Assembly (NCBI GenBank): GCA_023428365.1
Contig: JAEYYQ010000183.1
Span: 1 to 9,818, forward strand
Source of the DNA: Pseudomonadota bacterium
GTDB taxonomy: Bacteria > Pseudomonadota > Alphaproteobacteria > Rhizobiales > Hyphomicrobiaceae
DNA: 9,818 nt
Direction: 5' to 3'
Shown one piece after another: positions 1 to 7,627 of this stretch. The stretch's first letter is position 1, and every line of letters starts with the position of its first letter. Position numbers and translations under genes: made by a program. The notes beneath the pieces are model-generated. The model was not told the origin of the DNA. It saw nothing but the letters and a program-made list of their open reading frames with translations, and ran no database searches.

Positions 1-509
1 GCAAGGTCGCCCGACTGGCGACGCTCACCATTGACGTCGAGCCAGACGGCCCCCTTCGTGGGATGGCCGATCTTCTCGGCCGGAATGATCGCGGTGCACG
101 GCGCGGATTTCTCGAACGCTTTTCCGATTTCCCACGGCCGGCCCATCTTCTTTGCCACGCCCTGGAGATCCCGGCGCGTCATGTCGAGCGCAATGCCGTA
201 GCCGTAGACATGCTTCATCGCCTCTGCGCGCGGGATGTTCACGCCGCCTGATTTCAGTGCGACAACCATCTCGATTTCCCAATGCACATCATTGCTCGCC
301 GGCGGGTAGGGAAAGCGGCCGTCGGTGACGAGAGCGTCTGCGGTCTTCATGAAGAAGAACGGCGGTTCCTTATCCGGATCGTGGCCCATCTCACGGGTGT
401 GCTCAGCGTAATTTCGGCCGACGCAGTAGATCCGATGAACCGGAAACAGCTTGTCGGATCCCTGAATCGGCAGGGCGACGACGGGCGGCGGATCGAACAG
501 GTAGGTCAT
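1..509 (-). CDS. Fumarylacetoacetate hydrolase (FAH) family protein, partial (C-terminus outside window)
   Basis: A continuous minus-strand reading frame starts at ATG 509-507 and runs off the left edge after 169 codons with no stop. AAGGGA (plus positions 519-524) lies 9 nt upstream and supports this start. The protein opens with a short N-terminal segment, then RIYCVGRNYAEH (residues 26-37) and PPFFFMKTADALV (49-61). The metal-site region HWEIE (76-80) follows, with LDMTRRDLQ (108-116) and GRPWEIGKAF (123-132). In the FAH superfamily the two Glu of the HxEIE region and a later Asp (D109 here) bind Mg2+ or Mn2+. Members hydrolyse a C-C bond in acylpyruvates. The glycine/proline pattern resembles fumarylpyruvate hydrolases of the gentisate/maleylpyruvate route, but the substrate cannot be fixed from a partial chain. 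It is read away from the nhaA fusion, and its operon partners lie left of position 1. Confidence 0.88.
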   Translation of the reverse strand, partial: MTYLFDPPPVVALPIQGSDKLFPVHRIYCVGRNYAEHTREMGHDPDKEPPFFFMKTADALVTDGRFPYPPASNDVHWEIEMVVALKSGGVNIPRAEAMKHVYGYGIALDMTRRDLQGVAKKMGRPWEIGKAFEKSAPCTAIIPAEKIGHPTKGAVWLDVNGERRQSGDL

Positions 510-805
510 GAGCGGCAATCCCTTGGGCAACCATTGAGTTTCGGCCGGACGATTAGCAGATCACGTCCCGGGTTGCGAGCACTGCAGCGAAGGCTTGTTT
601 GCTTTGTTCCTGATGGCGCCTCAATAAAATAGCGTTACCGGCTAAATTCCCCAGCGCCGCAAATAGAGTTGCAGCCAAAACTGCACGGTCTACCGAGACG
701 AATTGACGACTGGCACATTGTGGTTGCTGCGCTGCATTACGATGATAGGGCTTGCTCCCTCGAAGATTGTCCTGATGCACGTTCAACTGACTAGAGTGGT
801 GGCCG
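510..805. other. Divergent intergenic region between the FAH-family gene and nhaA fusion
   Basis: This 296-bp gap separates two genes read away from each other, so it should hold both promoters. I see no convincing -35/-10 pair on either strand. An AT-rich patch (AATAAAATAG, 623-632) stands out and could belong to the FAH-side promoter, but the expected -35 position does not match. A weak short inverted repeat (TGCAG/CTGCA, about 672-686) is present. A minus-strand open frame crosses the region and is treated as chance. Confidence 0.5.
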
Positions 806-2659
806 GTGGCAGTACGAAGCTCACGTCTTGATCGTCCCGTGGATTCCGCACGCGACCATACACTGGGGCGCGTTGATGCGGAGTTCACGCTTGTCGAGTA
901 CGGAAGCTACGCCTGCCCGCATTGCCGTACGGCCAACGATCACATCGCCGCCTTGCGTGATCGCTTCGGCGATCGCATACGCTATGTGTTTCGCCATCGT
1001 CCGCTGACCAACAACGACCTCGCCCGCCGTTCTGCCGAGTTGGCCGAAACCGCCCAGGCTGATGACTTCTGGCGCGTCCATATTGCGCTCATGGCGCGCT
1101 CGGAAACGCTGCAGGAAGAAGATCTCACAGCCATTGCTTCGGACCTTGGTCTTGCGGGACAGGACCCCAACGACGCCGAATTGACGATGTTGGGCGCCAA
1201 GGCGCGGGTGGAACAGGATGAAGAGAGCGCGCGCGCCAGCGGTGTTCTTTTCACGCCGACGTTTTTCGTCAACGGCCGGCGTTACGACGGCCCATGGGAT
1301 GAGCGCTCTCTGTCCGATGCAATGACGGGAACATTGGGCCACCGCATGAAATCAGCGGCACTGGATTTCGCCAGCTGGGGCCCCTCCGCCGGTATGCTGT
1401 TGCTGCTTGCAACCCTGCTTGCCGTAGCGCTGACCAATTCACCGCTCGGGCCGGACTTTACCAGCTTCTGGCAGCAGAAAGTCGGCATCACGTTCGGTGA
1501 CAACGGCATCCAGATGTCGCTGCTGCATTGGATCAACGACGGCCTGCTCACGATCTTCTTCCTGGTCGTCGGCTTGGAGATCAAACGCGAATTCACCGTT
1601 GGCAAGCTTGCAAACCGAAGATCGGCGGCCTTGCCGATTGCCGCCGCGATTGGCGGCATGGTCGTGCCGGCGTTCCTTTATTTCACTGTCATCCCGACCG
1701 GGCCCTGGGCGCATGGCTGGGGCGTCCCGATGGCCACCGATACGGCCTTCGCGGTGGCGCTGATTGCCATGATGGGGTCGCGCGTGCCGGTTGAGCTGCG
1801 CGTGTTCCTGACGGCTGCTGCAATCGTCGACGACATCGGCGCCATTCTCGTCGTCGCGGCATTCTATTCCAGCAGCATCAACGTCATTGCGCTGGCTGGG
1901 GCAGCTATAGCTGTTGGCCTGCTGGCGATGCTCAATCGCTCGCACATCTATCGCGTATTCCCGTACATGCTGGTGGGCATCCTGCTGTGGTGGTTCGTTC
2001 ACCTCAGCGGCCTGCACGCGACTTTAGCCGGCGTGCTGCTGGCGCTGTTCATTCCGACGCTACCGCCAGCCAATCTCAACGCGCTGACGGCGCAGGCGAA
2101 TGCCATCCTTGAAGCCGAGGCCCGGCGTGGGAATGAGATCCTGCGGAAAGGGCCGACACTTCCTTCACTGCGCGCACTCGACGCCATCCATGACCGGCTG
2201 GAATCGCCTGCGGATCGCCTGCTTCGTCATGCCGGCGCGCGATCCAGCTATCTCGTCCTGCCACTGTTCGCCCTCGCTAACGCGGGCGTTGTCTTGTCCA
2301 CGGATGTTTTTGAAGGACATGAATCGCTGATGCTGGCGATCACCGCTGGCCTGGTCCTCGGCAAGCCCGTCGGCATGATCGTTGCGTCGGCCGCTGCGGT
2401 GTTATTGGGACTGGCCGTCAAGCCCGCCGCATATTCATGGGCTCAGCTTGCCGGCGCCGGAGCCATGGCCGGCATCGGCTTTACAATGTCGCTGTTCATC
2501 GCCGGGCAGGCATTTCCGGTGGCCACCGACTTCGCAGCAGCGAAAATTGCGGTGTTCATCGCCTCGATCATTGCTGCGCTGATCGGTGTCGCGATCCTGT
2601 GGTGGGCGTCGCTGCAGCCCGCGAGCGAGAACGGCAACGGCAACGGATCCGGCTCTTAG
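806..2659 (+). CDS. nhaA: DsbA-like thioredoxin domain fused to Na+/H+ antiporter NhaA
   Basis: The 617-aa product joins two domains in one frame. Residues about 14-178 are a DsbA/Thioredoxin_4-type fold: VEYGSYACPHC with a CPHC active site (37-40), YVFRHRPLT (60-68), a helical insert, and the cis-Pro loop FTPTFFVNG (149-157). Residues about 185-603 are a full NhaA: VGLEIKREF (255-263), MATDTAFA with D311, IVDDIGAI with D342-D343, and GKPVGM with K520. By alignment from memory these match D133, D163/D164 and K300 of E. coli NhaA, the ion-binding and transport residues. No signal peptide precedes the Trx domain, so it should sit on the cytosolic side where NhaA N-termini lie. The start is GTG 806; an in-frame stop at 788-790 rules out a much longer form, and GTG 839 is an alternative. 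The Shine-Dalgarno is weak. The C-terminus ends in a low-complexity NGNGNGSGS tail. NhaA exchanges Na+ or Li+ for protons across the inner membrane. Confidence 0.93.
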   Translation: MAVRSSRLDRPVDSARDHTLGRVDAEFTLVEYGSYACPHCRTANDHIAALRDRFGDRIRYVFRHRPLTNNDLARRSAELAETAQADDFWRVHIALMARSETLQEEDLTAIASDLGLAGQDPNDAELTMLGAKARVEQDEESARASGVLFTPTFFVNGRRYDGPWDERSLSDAMTGTLGHRMKSAALDFASWGPSAGMLLLLATLLAVALTNSPLGPDFTSFWQQKVGITFGDNGIQMSLLHWINDGLLTIFFLVVGLEIKREFTVGKLANRRSAALPIAAAIGGMVVPAFLYFTVIPTGPWAHGWGVPMATDTAFAVALIAMMGSRVPVELRVFLTAAAIVDDIGAILVVAAFYSSSINVIALAGAAIAVGLLAMLNRSHIYRVFPYMLVGILLWWFVHLSGLHATLAGVLLALFIPTLPPANLNALTAQANAILEAEARRGNEILRKGPTLPSLRALDAIHDRLESPADRLLRHAGARSSYLVLPLFALANAGVVLSTDVFEGHESLMLAITAGLVLGKPVGMIVASAAAVLLGLAVKPAAYSWAQLAGAGAMAGIGFTMSLFIAGQAFPVATDFAAAKIAVFIASIIAALIGVAILWWASLQPASENGNGNGSGS

Positions 2660-2678
2660 TTCGCCGGCTGCAAACGTT

Positions 2679-2708
2679 GTAGGCTGAGCCGAACACGGCT
2701 CAGCCTAC
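2679..2708 (+). terminator. Perfect 13-bp hairpin after nhaA fusion, candidate terminator
   Basis: GTAGGCTGAGCCG (2679-2691) and CGGCTCAGCCTAC (2696-2708) pair perfectly around an AACA loop, starting 20 nt after the nhaA stop. The stem is strong, but no U-tract follows on the plus strand, so it could be a weak intrinsic terminator or a 3'-end stabiliser. Because it is symmetric it could also act on transcripts arriving from the convergent dehydratase gene. Confidence 0.7.
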
Positions 2709-2757
2709 TGAATGAATTTACGGGTAATTCCAAGATCGAGAGAGGCCCCCGAGTTCA

Positions 2758-2773
2758 GAGGCGGTTCCGCCTC
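2758..2773. repeat. Short perfect hairpin GAGGCGG-TT-CCGCCTC
   Basis: Seven-base arms GAGGCGG (2758-2764) and CCGCCTC (2767-2773) flank a TT spacer. It lies immediately left of the larger palindromic repeat and may be part of the same dispersed element. It is convergent-intergenic and non-coding. Confidence 0.6.
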
Positions 2774-2778
2774 ATTCG

Positions 2779-2881
2779 TTGTCAACCCGGCCGGAGCAAA
2801 GCGGAGAGCCGGGACCCAGGGTTTCGGGAATCCCGTCTGGGTCCCGGATATTTCGCTCACGCGAAATTCCGGGATGACAAC
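2779..2881. repeat. Composite palindromic intergenic repeat (TGTCA-CCCGG...CCGGGACCCAG, inverted pair)
   Basis: Two copies of one unit face each other. Left copy, plus strand: TTGTCAACCCGG (2779-2790), a variable middle, then CCGGGACCCAG (2809-2819). Right copy, minus strand: TTGTCATCCCGG (2871-2882 reversed), a middle holding its own ATTTCGC/GCGAAAT hairpin, then CCGGGACCCAG (2837-2847 reversed). The 11-bp inner arms are exact, and between them CGGGAATCCCG (2825-2835) is a further palindrome. The whole can fold as nested stems. Elements with this core are, from memory, dispersed in intergenic regions of Bradyrhizobium-like genomes. Here it sits between convergent genes, where it could act as a bidirectional transcription barrier; that role is inference. 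Confidence 0.75.
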
Positions 2882-2900
2882 AGAACGTTTCCGAGTGGAG

Positions 2901-2914
2901 CCGATCTAAATCGG
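2901..2914 (-). terminator. Small hairpin just past the dehydratase stop
   Basis: CCGAT (2901-2905) and ATCGG (2910-2914) pair around a 4-nt loop, 7 nt beyond the dehydratase stop codon on the minus strand. The stem is only 5 bp and no U-run follows, so on its own it is a poor terminator. Together with the larger repeat behind it, it may mark the end of the operon transcript. Confidence 0.3.
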
Positions 2915-2921
2915 AAAGACT

Positions 2922-4655
2922 TTAGTGGATCTCTGGCTCCGGCACCGGCGTGCCGGCCTCCAGGAAGTCGAAGTCGCAACCTTCGTCAGCCTGGCCGATA
3001 TGCTGCTGGAACATCGCCCCGTAACCGCGCTCATAGCGCGGCGGCTCGGGCTTCCAGGCCGCCTTACGACGCGCCATTTCCTCGTCGGAAACGTGCAGAT
3101 GCAGCAGGCGCTTCGAAACGTCGACTTCAATCTCGTCGCCGGTCTGCACGAAAGCCAAGGGACCGCCAACGAAACTCTCAGGCGCAACATGCAGGATGCA
3201 CGCCCCATAGCTGGTGCCCGACATACGCGCATCCGATAGCCGCAACATATCTCGCACGCCTTGCTTCACCAGCTTGCGCGGGATCGGCAGCATCCCCCAC
3301 TCGGGCATACCCGGACCGCCCTTTGGCCCAGCATTCTGCAGAACGAGGACATGATCCGGCGTGACCTCCAGATCCTCGCGCTCCACTTCAGCGGCCATGT
3401 GGTTGTAGTCGCGGAACACAAGCGCCGGTCCGCGATGTTTCCTGAGACGCGGCTCCGCGGCAGACGGCTTCATGACAGCGCCATTGGGCGCCAGATTGCC
3501 CGTCAGCACTGCCGTCGCGCCTTCGGCATAGATCGCCTTATCGACCGTCAGGATCACGTCGTCCATCCAGACGCCGGCCCCTTCCAGATTTTCACCGAGC
3601 GTCTTGCCCGAGATCGTCATGGCGGAGCCGTCGAGACGATCAGCGATGCGGCTCATCAGGCCGGGCAAACCACCAGCGTAGTAGAAGTCCTCCATCAGAT
3701 ATTTGCCCGACGGACGGATGTTGGCGATGACCGGCACCTCGCGCGACAGCTCATCGAAGCGCTCTAGCGTCAGCGGAACGCCGGCGCGCCGCGCCATGGC
3801 AACAACGTGAATGATAGCGTTGGTCGAGCCGCCAATCGCCATATGAACCTTGATCGCGTTGTCGAAGGACGCAGACGTCAACACATCCGTCGGCTTCAGA
3901 TCCTCCCACACCATGTCGACGATCCGCCGCCCCGCGACGGTACACATGCGGGGATGGCCTGAATCTGCCGCCGGCATCGCGGATGCACCGGGCAGCGTCA
4001 TGCCCATGGCCTCGGCGATCGACATCATCGTCGCGGCCGTACCCATGGTCATGCAGGTGCCGAACGAGCGGGCAATGCCGTTCTCGATTTCCGACCAGTC
4101 ATCCTCCGAGATGCGTCCGGCGCGCTTCTCGTCCCAATACTTCCACGTATCGGAACCTGACCCCAGCGTCTGGCCACGCCAGTTCCCGCGCAACATCGGC
4201 CCCGCCGGTACGAAGATCGCCGGCAGGTTCATGGAGATGGCGCCCATGATCAGGCCGGGCGTGGTCTTGTCGCAACCTCCGAGCAGGATCGCGCCATCGA
4301 CGGGATGCGACCGCAGAAGCTCCTCGGTCTCCATGGCCAGGAAGTTGCGGTAGAGCATGGTCGTCGGCTTGACGAATGGCTCCGACAAGGAAATGGCGGG
4401 TAGCTCGATCGGGAAGCCGCCCGACTGAAGCACCCCACGCTTCACGTCCTCGACGCGCGCGCGCAAATGCGCATGGCAGGGGTTGATGTCGCTCCACGTA
4501 TTGATAATGCCGATAACCGGACGTCCCGCCCAATCGGTCGAGTCGTACCCCATCTGGCGCAGGCGCGACCGGTGGCCGAAGGAGCGCAGATCCTGCACTC
4601 CAAACCAGCGATGCGATCTCAGTTGCTCAGGTGTTTTGCGCTGGCCTTTGGCCAT
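2922..4655 (-). CDS. IlvD/Edd-family [2Fe-2S] dehydratase, sugar-acid (L-arabinonate dehydratase-like) type
   Basis: This 577-aa protein has the full length of the family (about 570-610 aa). The three cysteines that hold the [2Fe-2S] cluster are visible: SDINPC (C60), GGCDKTTP (C128) and FGTCMTMG (C201). K130 in the CDKT motif is the lysine that is carbamylated and binds Mg2+ in homologues. S479 in DARMSGTSYG corresponds to the catalytic serine. Overall it resembles Rhizobium L-arabinonate dehydratase (recalled sequence) more than biosynthetic IlvD: INTWSD replaces IlvD's typical NSW segment, and the C-terminus carries the QQH...ADxGxDFDFL motif of that subgroup. The expected reaction is dehydration of an aldonate to a 2-keto-3-deoxy acid in the cytosol. 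ATG 4655 follows AAGGAAG at 6-nt spacing. The gene starts 36 bp after the TRAP permease stop and is the last gene of the row. The exact substrate is unproven. Confidence 0.9.
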   Translation of the reverse strand: MAKGQRKTPEQLRSHRWFGVQDLRSFGHRSRLRQMGYDSTDWAGRPVIGIINTWSDINPCHAHLRARVEDVKRGVLQSGGFPIELPAISLSEPFVKPTTMLYRNFLAMETEELLRSHPVDGAILLGGCDKTTPGLIMGAISMNLPAIFVPAGPMLRGNWRGQTLGSGSDTWKYWDEKRAGRISEDDWSEIENGIARSFGTCMTMGTAATMMSIAEAMGMTLPGASAMPAADSGHPRMCTVAGRRIVDMVWEDLKPTDVLTSASFDNAIKVHMAIGGSTNAIIHVVAMARRAGVPLTLERFDELSREVPVIANIRPSGKYLMEDFYYAGGLPGLMSRIADRLDGSAMTISGKTLGENLEGAGVWMDDVILTVDKAIYAEGATAVLTGNLAPNGAVMKPSAAEPRLRKHRGPALVFRDYNHMAAEVEREDLEVTPDHVLVLQNAGPKGGPGMPEWGMLPIPRKLVKQGVRDMLRLSDARMSGTSYGACILHVAPESFVGGPLAFVQTGDEIEVDVSKRLLHLHVSDEEMARRKAAWKPEPPRYERGYGAMFQQHIGQADEGCDFDFLEAGTPVPEPEIH

Positions 4656-4691
4656 TGGCTACTTCCTTTGAATGCAAAACGCATGCGCCCA

Positions 4692-6572
4692 TCATGTATT
4701 CCGGTTGGGCACCGGCGTCATATTTTTCTCGCTCCGGCGACTGGCGAATTGCACCGCCACAACGATCGCTGTCAACACCGCACCCGCAATATCCGTATAA
4801 AGGCCGGGCTTGACCAAACACAGCGCCGCCGTGATCAGAAGCGCGCTTTGCCAAAGCGTTGAACGCGCTATCAGATAGCCGTGAAGCCCGGCACCCAGCA
4901 AGACGCATCCGATGGTCGAAGTCATGAAGGCCCAGATGATGTCCGGCCACGTGCCGATCATCAGGATCGCTGGCTCATAGACGAACATGAACGGCACGAT
5001 GAAACCCGCCGCACCGATCCTGACCGCCGCCATGCTACTCAGCCAAAGATCCGACTTCGCCAGACCCGATGCCGCAAATACCGCCAGAGCCACCGGTGGC
5101 GTAATGGCCGACAGAATGGCGAAGTAGAATGCAAACATGTGCGCCGCAGGCTCGATAACACCCAGCTTGACCAGCGCCGGAACCAATAGCGACGTCATGA
5201 TGATGTAGGCTGGCGTCGTTGGAATCCCCATGCCAAGCACGATTCCCGCGACCATCGTTAACAGAAGAGCAACGATCAATGTGCTCTGCGCCAAATTGAC
5301 GACGAACTGGGTGAAGACAATGCCAAGGCCGGTCAACGTTACGACACCGATGATGATACCGGCGCAGGCGCAAGCCAGCGCAATTGGGATAGCGTTACGC
5401 GCACCGTCGATCATCGCGTCGATAATGATCGGGATACGAACATTTCCGCGCGTCGAGGCCCTCAGGGCTGCCACAGGAAAGCAGACGAGCGTACCGGCAA
5501 GGGCGGCCAGTGGTGCGCTGTAACCCGAATACATGACTGCCAGAATGGTAACGACGGGAATGAACAGATGTCCGCGCTCGGCCATGACGTTTCGGAACCG
5601 CGGCAATTCTGAGCGTGGCACCCCATGAATGCCCGCCCGCTTGGCTTCGAAGTGCACGGCTGCGAAACACGCAACGTAGTAGAGAATAGCCGGTATCAAT
5701 GCCCAAATGATGACTTGGCCATAACCAACCTGCAGAAACTCGGCCATAACGAAGGCAGCAGCCCCCATGATAGGCGGCATAATCTGTCCACCGGTTGACG
5801 CCACAGCTTCGACGCCAGCGGCGAAGTGTGGCTTGAAACCGGTGCGCTTCATCAGCGGAATAGCAATCGGCCCGTCCACCATGACGTTGGCCACGGCTGA
5901 GCCCGAAATCGTGCCAAAGAGGCTCGACGAAACGACAGAAACCTTGCCCGGGCCACCCGCGGTGTGCCCGGTGAGGCTCATCGCAAAGTCCATGAACAAC
6001 TGCCCTGTCCCCGTTCGCTCCATAAACGAGCCGAACAGCACGAAAATCATCACATAAGCAGCCGAAACGGCGAGTGGAATTCCGAACACGCCTTCCGTTG
6101 TCATGAAGAGCTGATCGAGCAAACGCTCTGGCTCAATTTGCGCGATAAACAAGCCATAGCCCAGAAAAACGAGCGCAGTCAGCGGCAGCGCCCAGCCCAG
6201 TGCACGGCGCGTTCCCTCGAGGATCATGACAATCAGGATGGTGCCGAGCACCATGTCTTCCGTCCTGAGATCATCGACGTAATAGATGCGATTGACGAGA
6301 TAATCGTAATACAGAAACAGATAGAGGATCGGCGCGATGGCCAATGCTAGGCACGTGTAATCCAGCAGCGAGGGTGTTTGTCCGGCCTGAGCGGACGTTC
6401 GCCGGTACACCAGAAAGACCAGCGATAACGCGAACAGCAAGTGCGTACCCCGGAACATCAGCGCTTCGGACGCACCGAACCAGATGCACCACATGTGATA
6501 CAGCGCCATCGAGACGCCCAAAATGCCGATGGCGAGACGCACGACGCCCGCGTGCGAAAAATCGAGCTTCAT
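4692..6572 (-). CDS. TRAP transporter permease, fused 4TM-12TM (TAXI type)
   Basis: The 626-aa integral membrane protein joins the small (DctQ-like) and large (DctM-like) TRAP subunits, as is usual for TAXI systems. Hydrophobic helices begin at about residue 10. The N-terminal part contains FLYYDYLVNRIYYVDDL (86-102) and LEGTRRALGWALP (118-130), characteristic of fused TAXI permeases. The large-subunit part shows LFGTISGSAVANV (218-230), STGGQIMPPIMGAAAF (259-274), LGMGIPTTPAYII (446-458) and SAITPPVALA (488-497), the conserved transport-core loops. About 85 residues after the core add further hydrophobic segments and a polar tail. TRAP transporters are secondary importers driven by an ion gradient, usually Na+. 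The gene directly follows its TAXI binding-protein partner (107-bp gap) and precedes the dehydratase by 36 bp. ATG 6572 is preceded by a modest AGGT ribosome site. Confidence 0.93.
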   Translation of the reverse strand: MKLDFSHAGVVRLAIGILGVSMALYHMWCIWFGASEALMFRGTHLLFALSLVFLVYRRTSAQAGQTPSLLDYTCLALAIAPILYLFLYYDYLVNRIYYVDDLRTEDMVLGTILIVMILEGTRRALGWALPLTALVFLGYGLFIAQIEPERLLDQLFMTTEGVFGIPLAVSAAYVMIFVLFGSFMERTGTGQLFMDFAMSLTGHTAGGPGKVSVVSSSLFGTISGSAVANVMVDGPIAIPLMKRTGFKPHFAAGVEAVASTGGQIMPPIMGAAAFVMAEFLQVGYGQVIIWALIPAILYYVACFAAVHFEAKRAGIHGVPRSELPRFRNVMAERGHLFIPVVTILAVMYSGYSAPLAALAGTLVCFPVAALRASTRGNVRIPIIIDAMIDGARNAIPIALACACAGIIIGVVTLTGLGIVFTQFVVNLAQSTLIVALLLTMVAGIVLGMGIPTTPAYIIMTSLLVPALVKLGVIEPAAHMFAFYFAILSAITPPVALAVFAASGLAKSDLWLSSMAAVRIGAAGFIVPFMFVYEPAILMIGTWPDIIWAFMTSTIGCVLLGAGLHGYLIARSTLWQSALLITAALCLVKPGLYTDIAGAVLTAIVVAVQFASRRSEKNMTPVPNRNT

Positions 6573-6679
6573 GAGCTACCTGTGCTGCGAATGAGCTGAG
6601 CGGCGCGTGGGAATATCAGTCCACGCTCGGCTGGGGCCTAGGAGGCGAAGGCGCCACGCAAGGCACCTCCGCCAACGGA
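6573..6679 (-). other. Intercistronic hairpins between TAXI binding protein and TRAP permease
   Basis: Just beyond the binding-protein stop, GGAGG (6641-6645) can pair with CCTCC (6666-6670) around an inner GCC/GGC step. Further on, GCGTGG (6605-6610) pairs with CCACGC (6621-6626). Both stems are short. In binding-protein transporter operons such hairpins often stabilise the upstream mRNA segment so the binding protein outnumbers the permease; applying that here is inference. Confidence 0.4.
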
Positions 6680-7627
6680 TCACTGCACAGTGATACCCTG
6701 CTCTTTGTAGAACTTGGCGGCTCCAGGATGGAACTTGACACCAACTTCCTCAGCCATCTTTGCTGGCGTGAGCCCACTCATCGCTTTGCTGGTTGCAGCG
6801 AGCGAAGACACGTTGTCCGCAATCGCCTTGGTCATCTTGTAGACGGTGTCTTCCGGCAGTTTGCAGGACGCCACAAGGTGCGTCGAATAACCGATGACCT
6901 TCACCGCCTTGTCCTGCTTCGGATAGGTGTTCGCTGGAACATCGAGAAGCGTGTACCCGGGGTTGATCTTCTTCATGCCGTCGATGGCATCCGATAGATC
7001 GATCAACGTGATGTCGACGCCGGCAGCGATATCCATGATGGATGACGCCGGGATGCTGGTACCAAGCGTAAACATCTGCGCTTGGTTGTCCTTCATCTGC
7101 GTTGAAGAGTCCGTGTAGGACACGAAGCTCACCCGCATATCCGCATACTTCAAGCCATAGACCTGCAGCAGATTTTGGGTAATGAGTTCGCCCGTGTTGC
7201 CACGCGGCTGGGTCGTCAGGGATTTGCCTTTCATGTCCTTGACGGAATTGATCCCCGCCCCGGCGAGCACGACGACCTGGAAATACTGCGGATAAAGCGA
7301 GGCGATATTGCAGAGATCGTCGTGCTTCTCAGTGAACGGCGCATTGCCCTGAATGGCATCGGCTGAGGTAATGGAATTACCAAACCCGACTTCCGCCTTG
7401 CTCGTTTGGATGGCGCGCACGTTGGCGACACCAGCGCCCGGCAAAGACTGCACATTCATACCGGGAACGGCTTTTTCCCAGATGTCCTTGAGCTGACCAC
7501 CGAGCGGCACCCAGACGCCACCTTGCGGTCCCGTCATGAGGCGGACGTCACTGGCCTGGGCGGCTCCTACAGCAGATCCCGCTGCAACAACCGCCCCGAG
7601 TAGAGTGCGCACAAAGGCATTCAGCAT
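6680..7627 (-). CDS. TAXI-family TRAP transporter solute-binding protein
   Basis: This 315-aa exported protein captures the substrate in the periplasm for the adjacent fused TRAP permease. Residues 1-25 form a Sec signal peptide: one Arg, a hydrophobic LLGAVVAAG core, and an AQA|S cleavage site after A25. The mature start RLMTGPQGGVWVPLGG (29-44) is the TAXI-family glycine-rich binding loop. It is followed by SLPGAGVANVRAI and AEVGFGNS, which match the family pattern. Later family-like parts are SVKDMKGKSL, QPRGNTGEL, and the C-terminal HPGAAKFYKEQG, which is common to TAXI proteins. ATG 7627 follows a strong GGAGGA Shine-Dalgarno (plus 7636-7641) at 8 nt. The leader upstream is unusually A-rich in the mRNA sense, which suggests high translation. 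TAXI proteins with known ligands bind dicarboxylic or other organic acids; the ligand here is not predictable from sequence alone. Confidence 0.93.
   Translation of the reverse strand: MLNAFVRTLLGAVVAAGSAVGAAQASDVRLMTGPQGGVWVPLGGQLKDIWEKAVPGMNVQSLPGAGVANVRAIQTSKAEVGFGNSITSADAIQGNAPFTEKHDDLCNIASLYPQYFQVVVLAGAGINSVKDMKGKSLTTQPRGNTGELITQNLLQVYGLKYADMRVSFVSYTDSSTQMKDNQAQMFTLGTSIPASSIMDIAAGVDITLIDLSDAIDGMKKINPGYTLLDVPANTYPKQDKAVKVIGYSTHLVASCKLPEDTVYKMTKAIADNVSSLAATSKAMSGLTPAKMAEEVGVKFHPGAAKFYKEQGITVQ

Noticed and set aside
510..805. Sigma-70 promoters in the divergent gap (for example TATTTT on the minus strand at 626-631)
   Set aside because: No -35 box at suitable spacing; the match is too weak to annotate.
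553..888. Minus-strand open frame of 111 codons across the FAH-nhaA gap
   Set aside because: It overlaps the start of the nhaA fusion on the opposite strand, has no recognisable domain and no clear ribosome site. The hydrophobic-looking C-terminal part is not enough to call a gene.
821..1342. Long minus-strand open frame opposite the thioredoxin domain
   Set aside because: It is antisense to a domain with clear motifs. GC-rich codon bias produces such mirror frames.
2758..2881. CRISPR array or insertion-sequence end
   Set aside because: There are only two inverted units, no regular spacers, no transposase and no target-site duplication.
2712..2909. Plus-strand open frame of 65 codons in the convergent gap
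   Set aside because: It is translated palindromic repeat DNA. Such frames arise wherever this repeat type occurs and show no protein family pattern.
3261..4353. Plus-strand open frames opposite the dehydratase
   Set aside because: They are antisense to a full-length conserved enzyme and their translations resemble no family.
6573..6679. Strong intrinsic terminator between binding protein and permease
   Set aside because: The stems are only 5-6 bp and no U-run follows, and the two genes are obligate partners that are normally co-transcribed.
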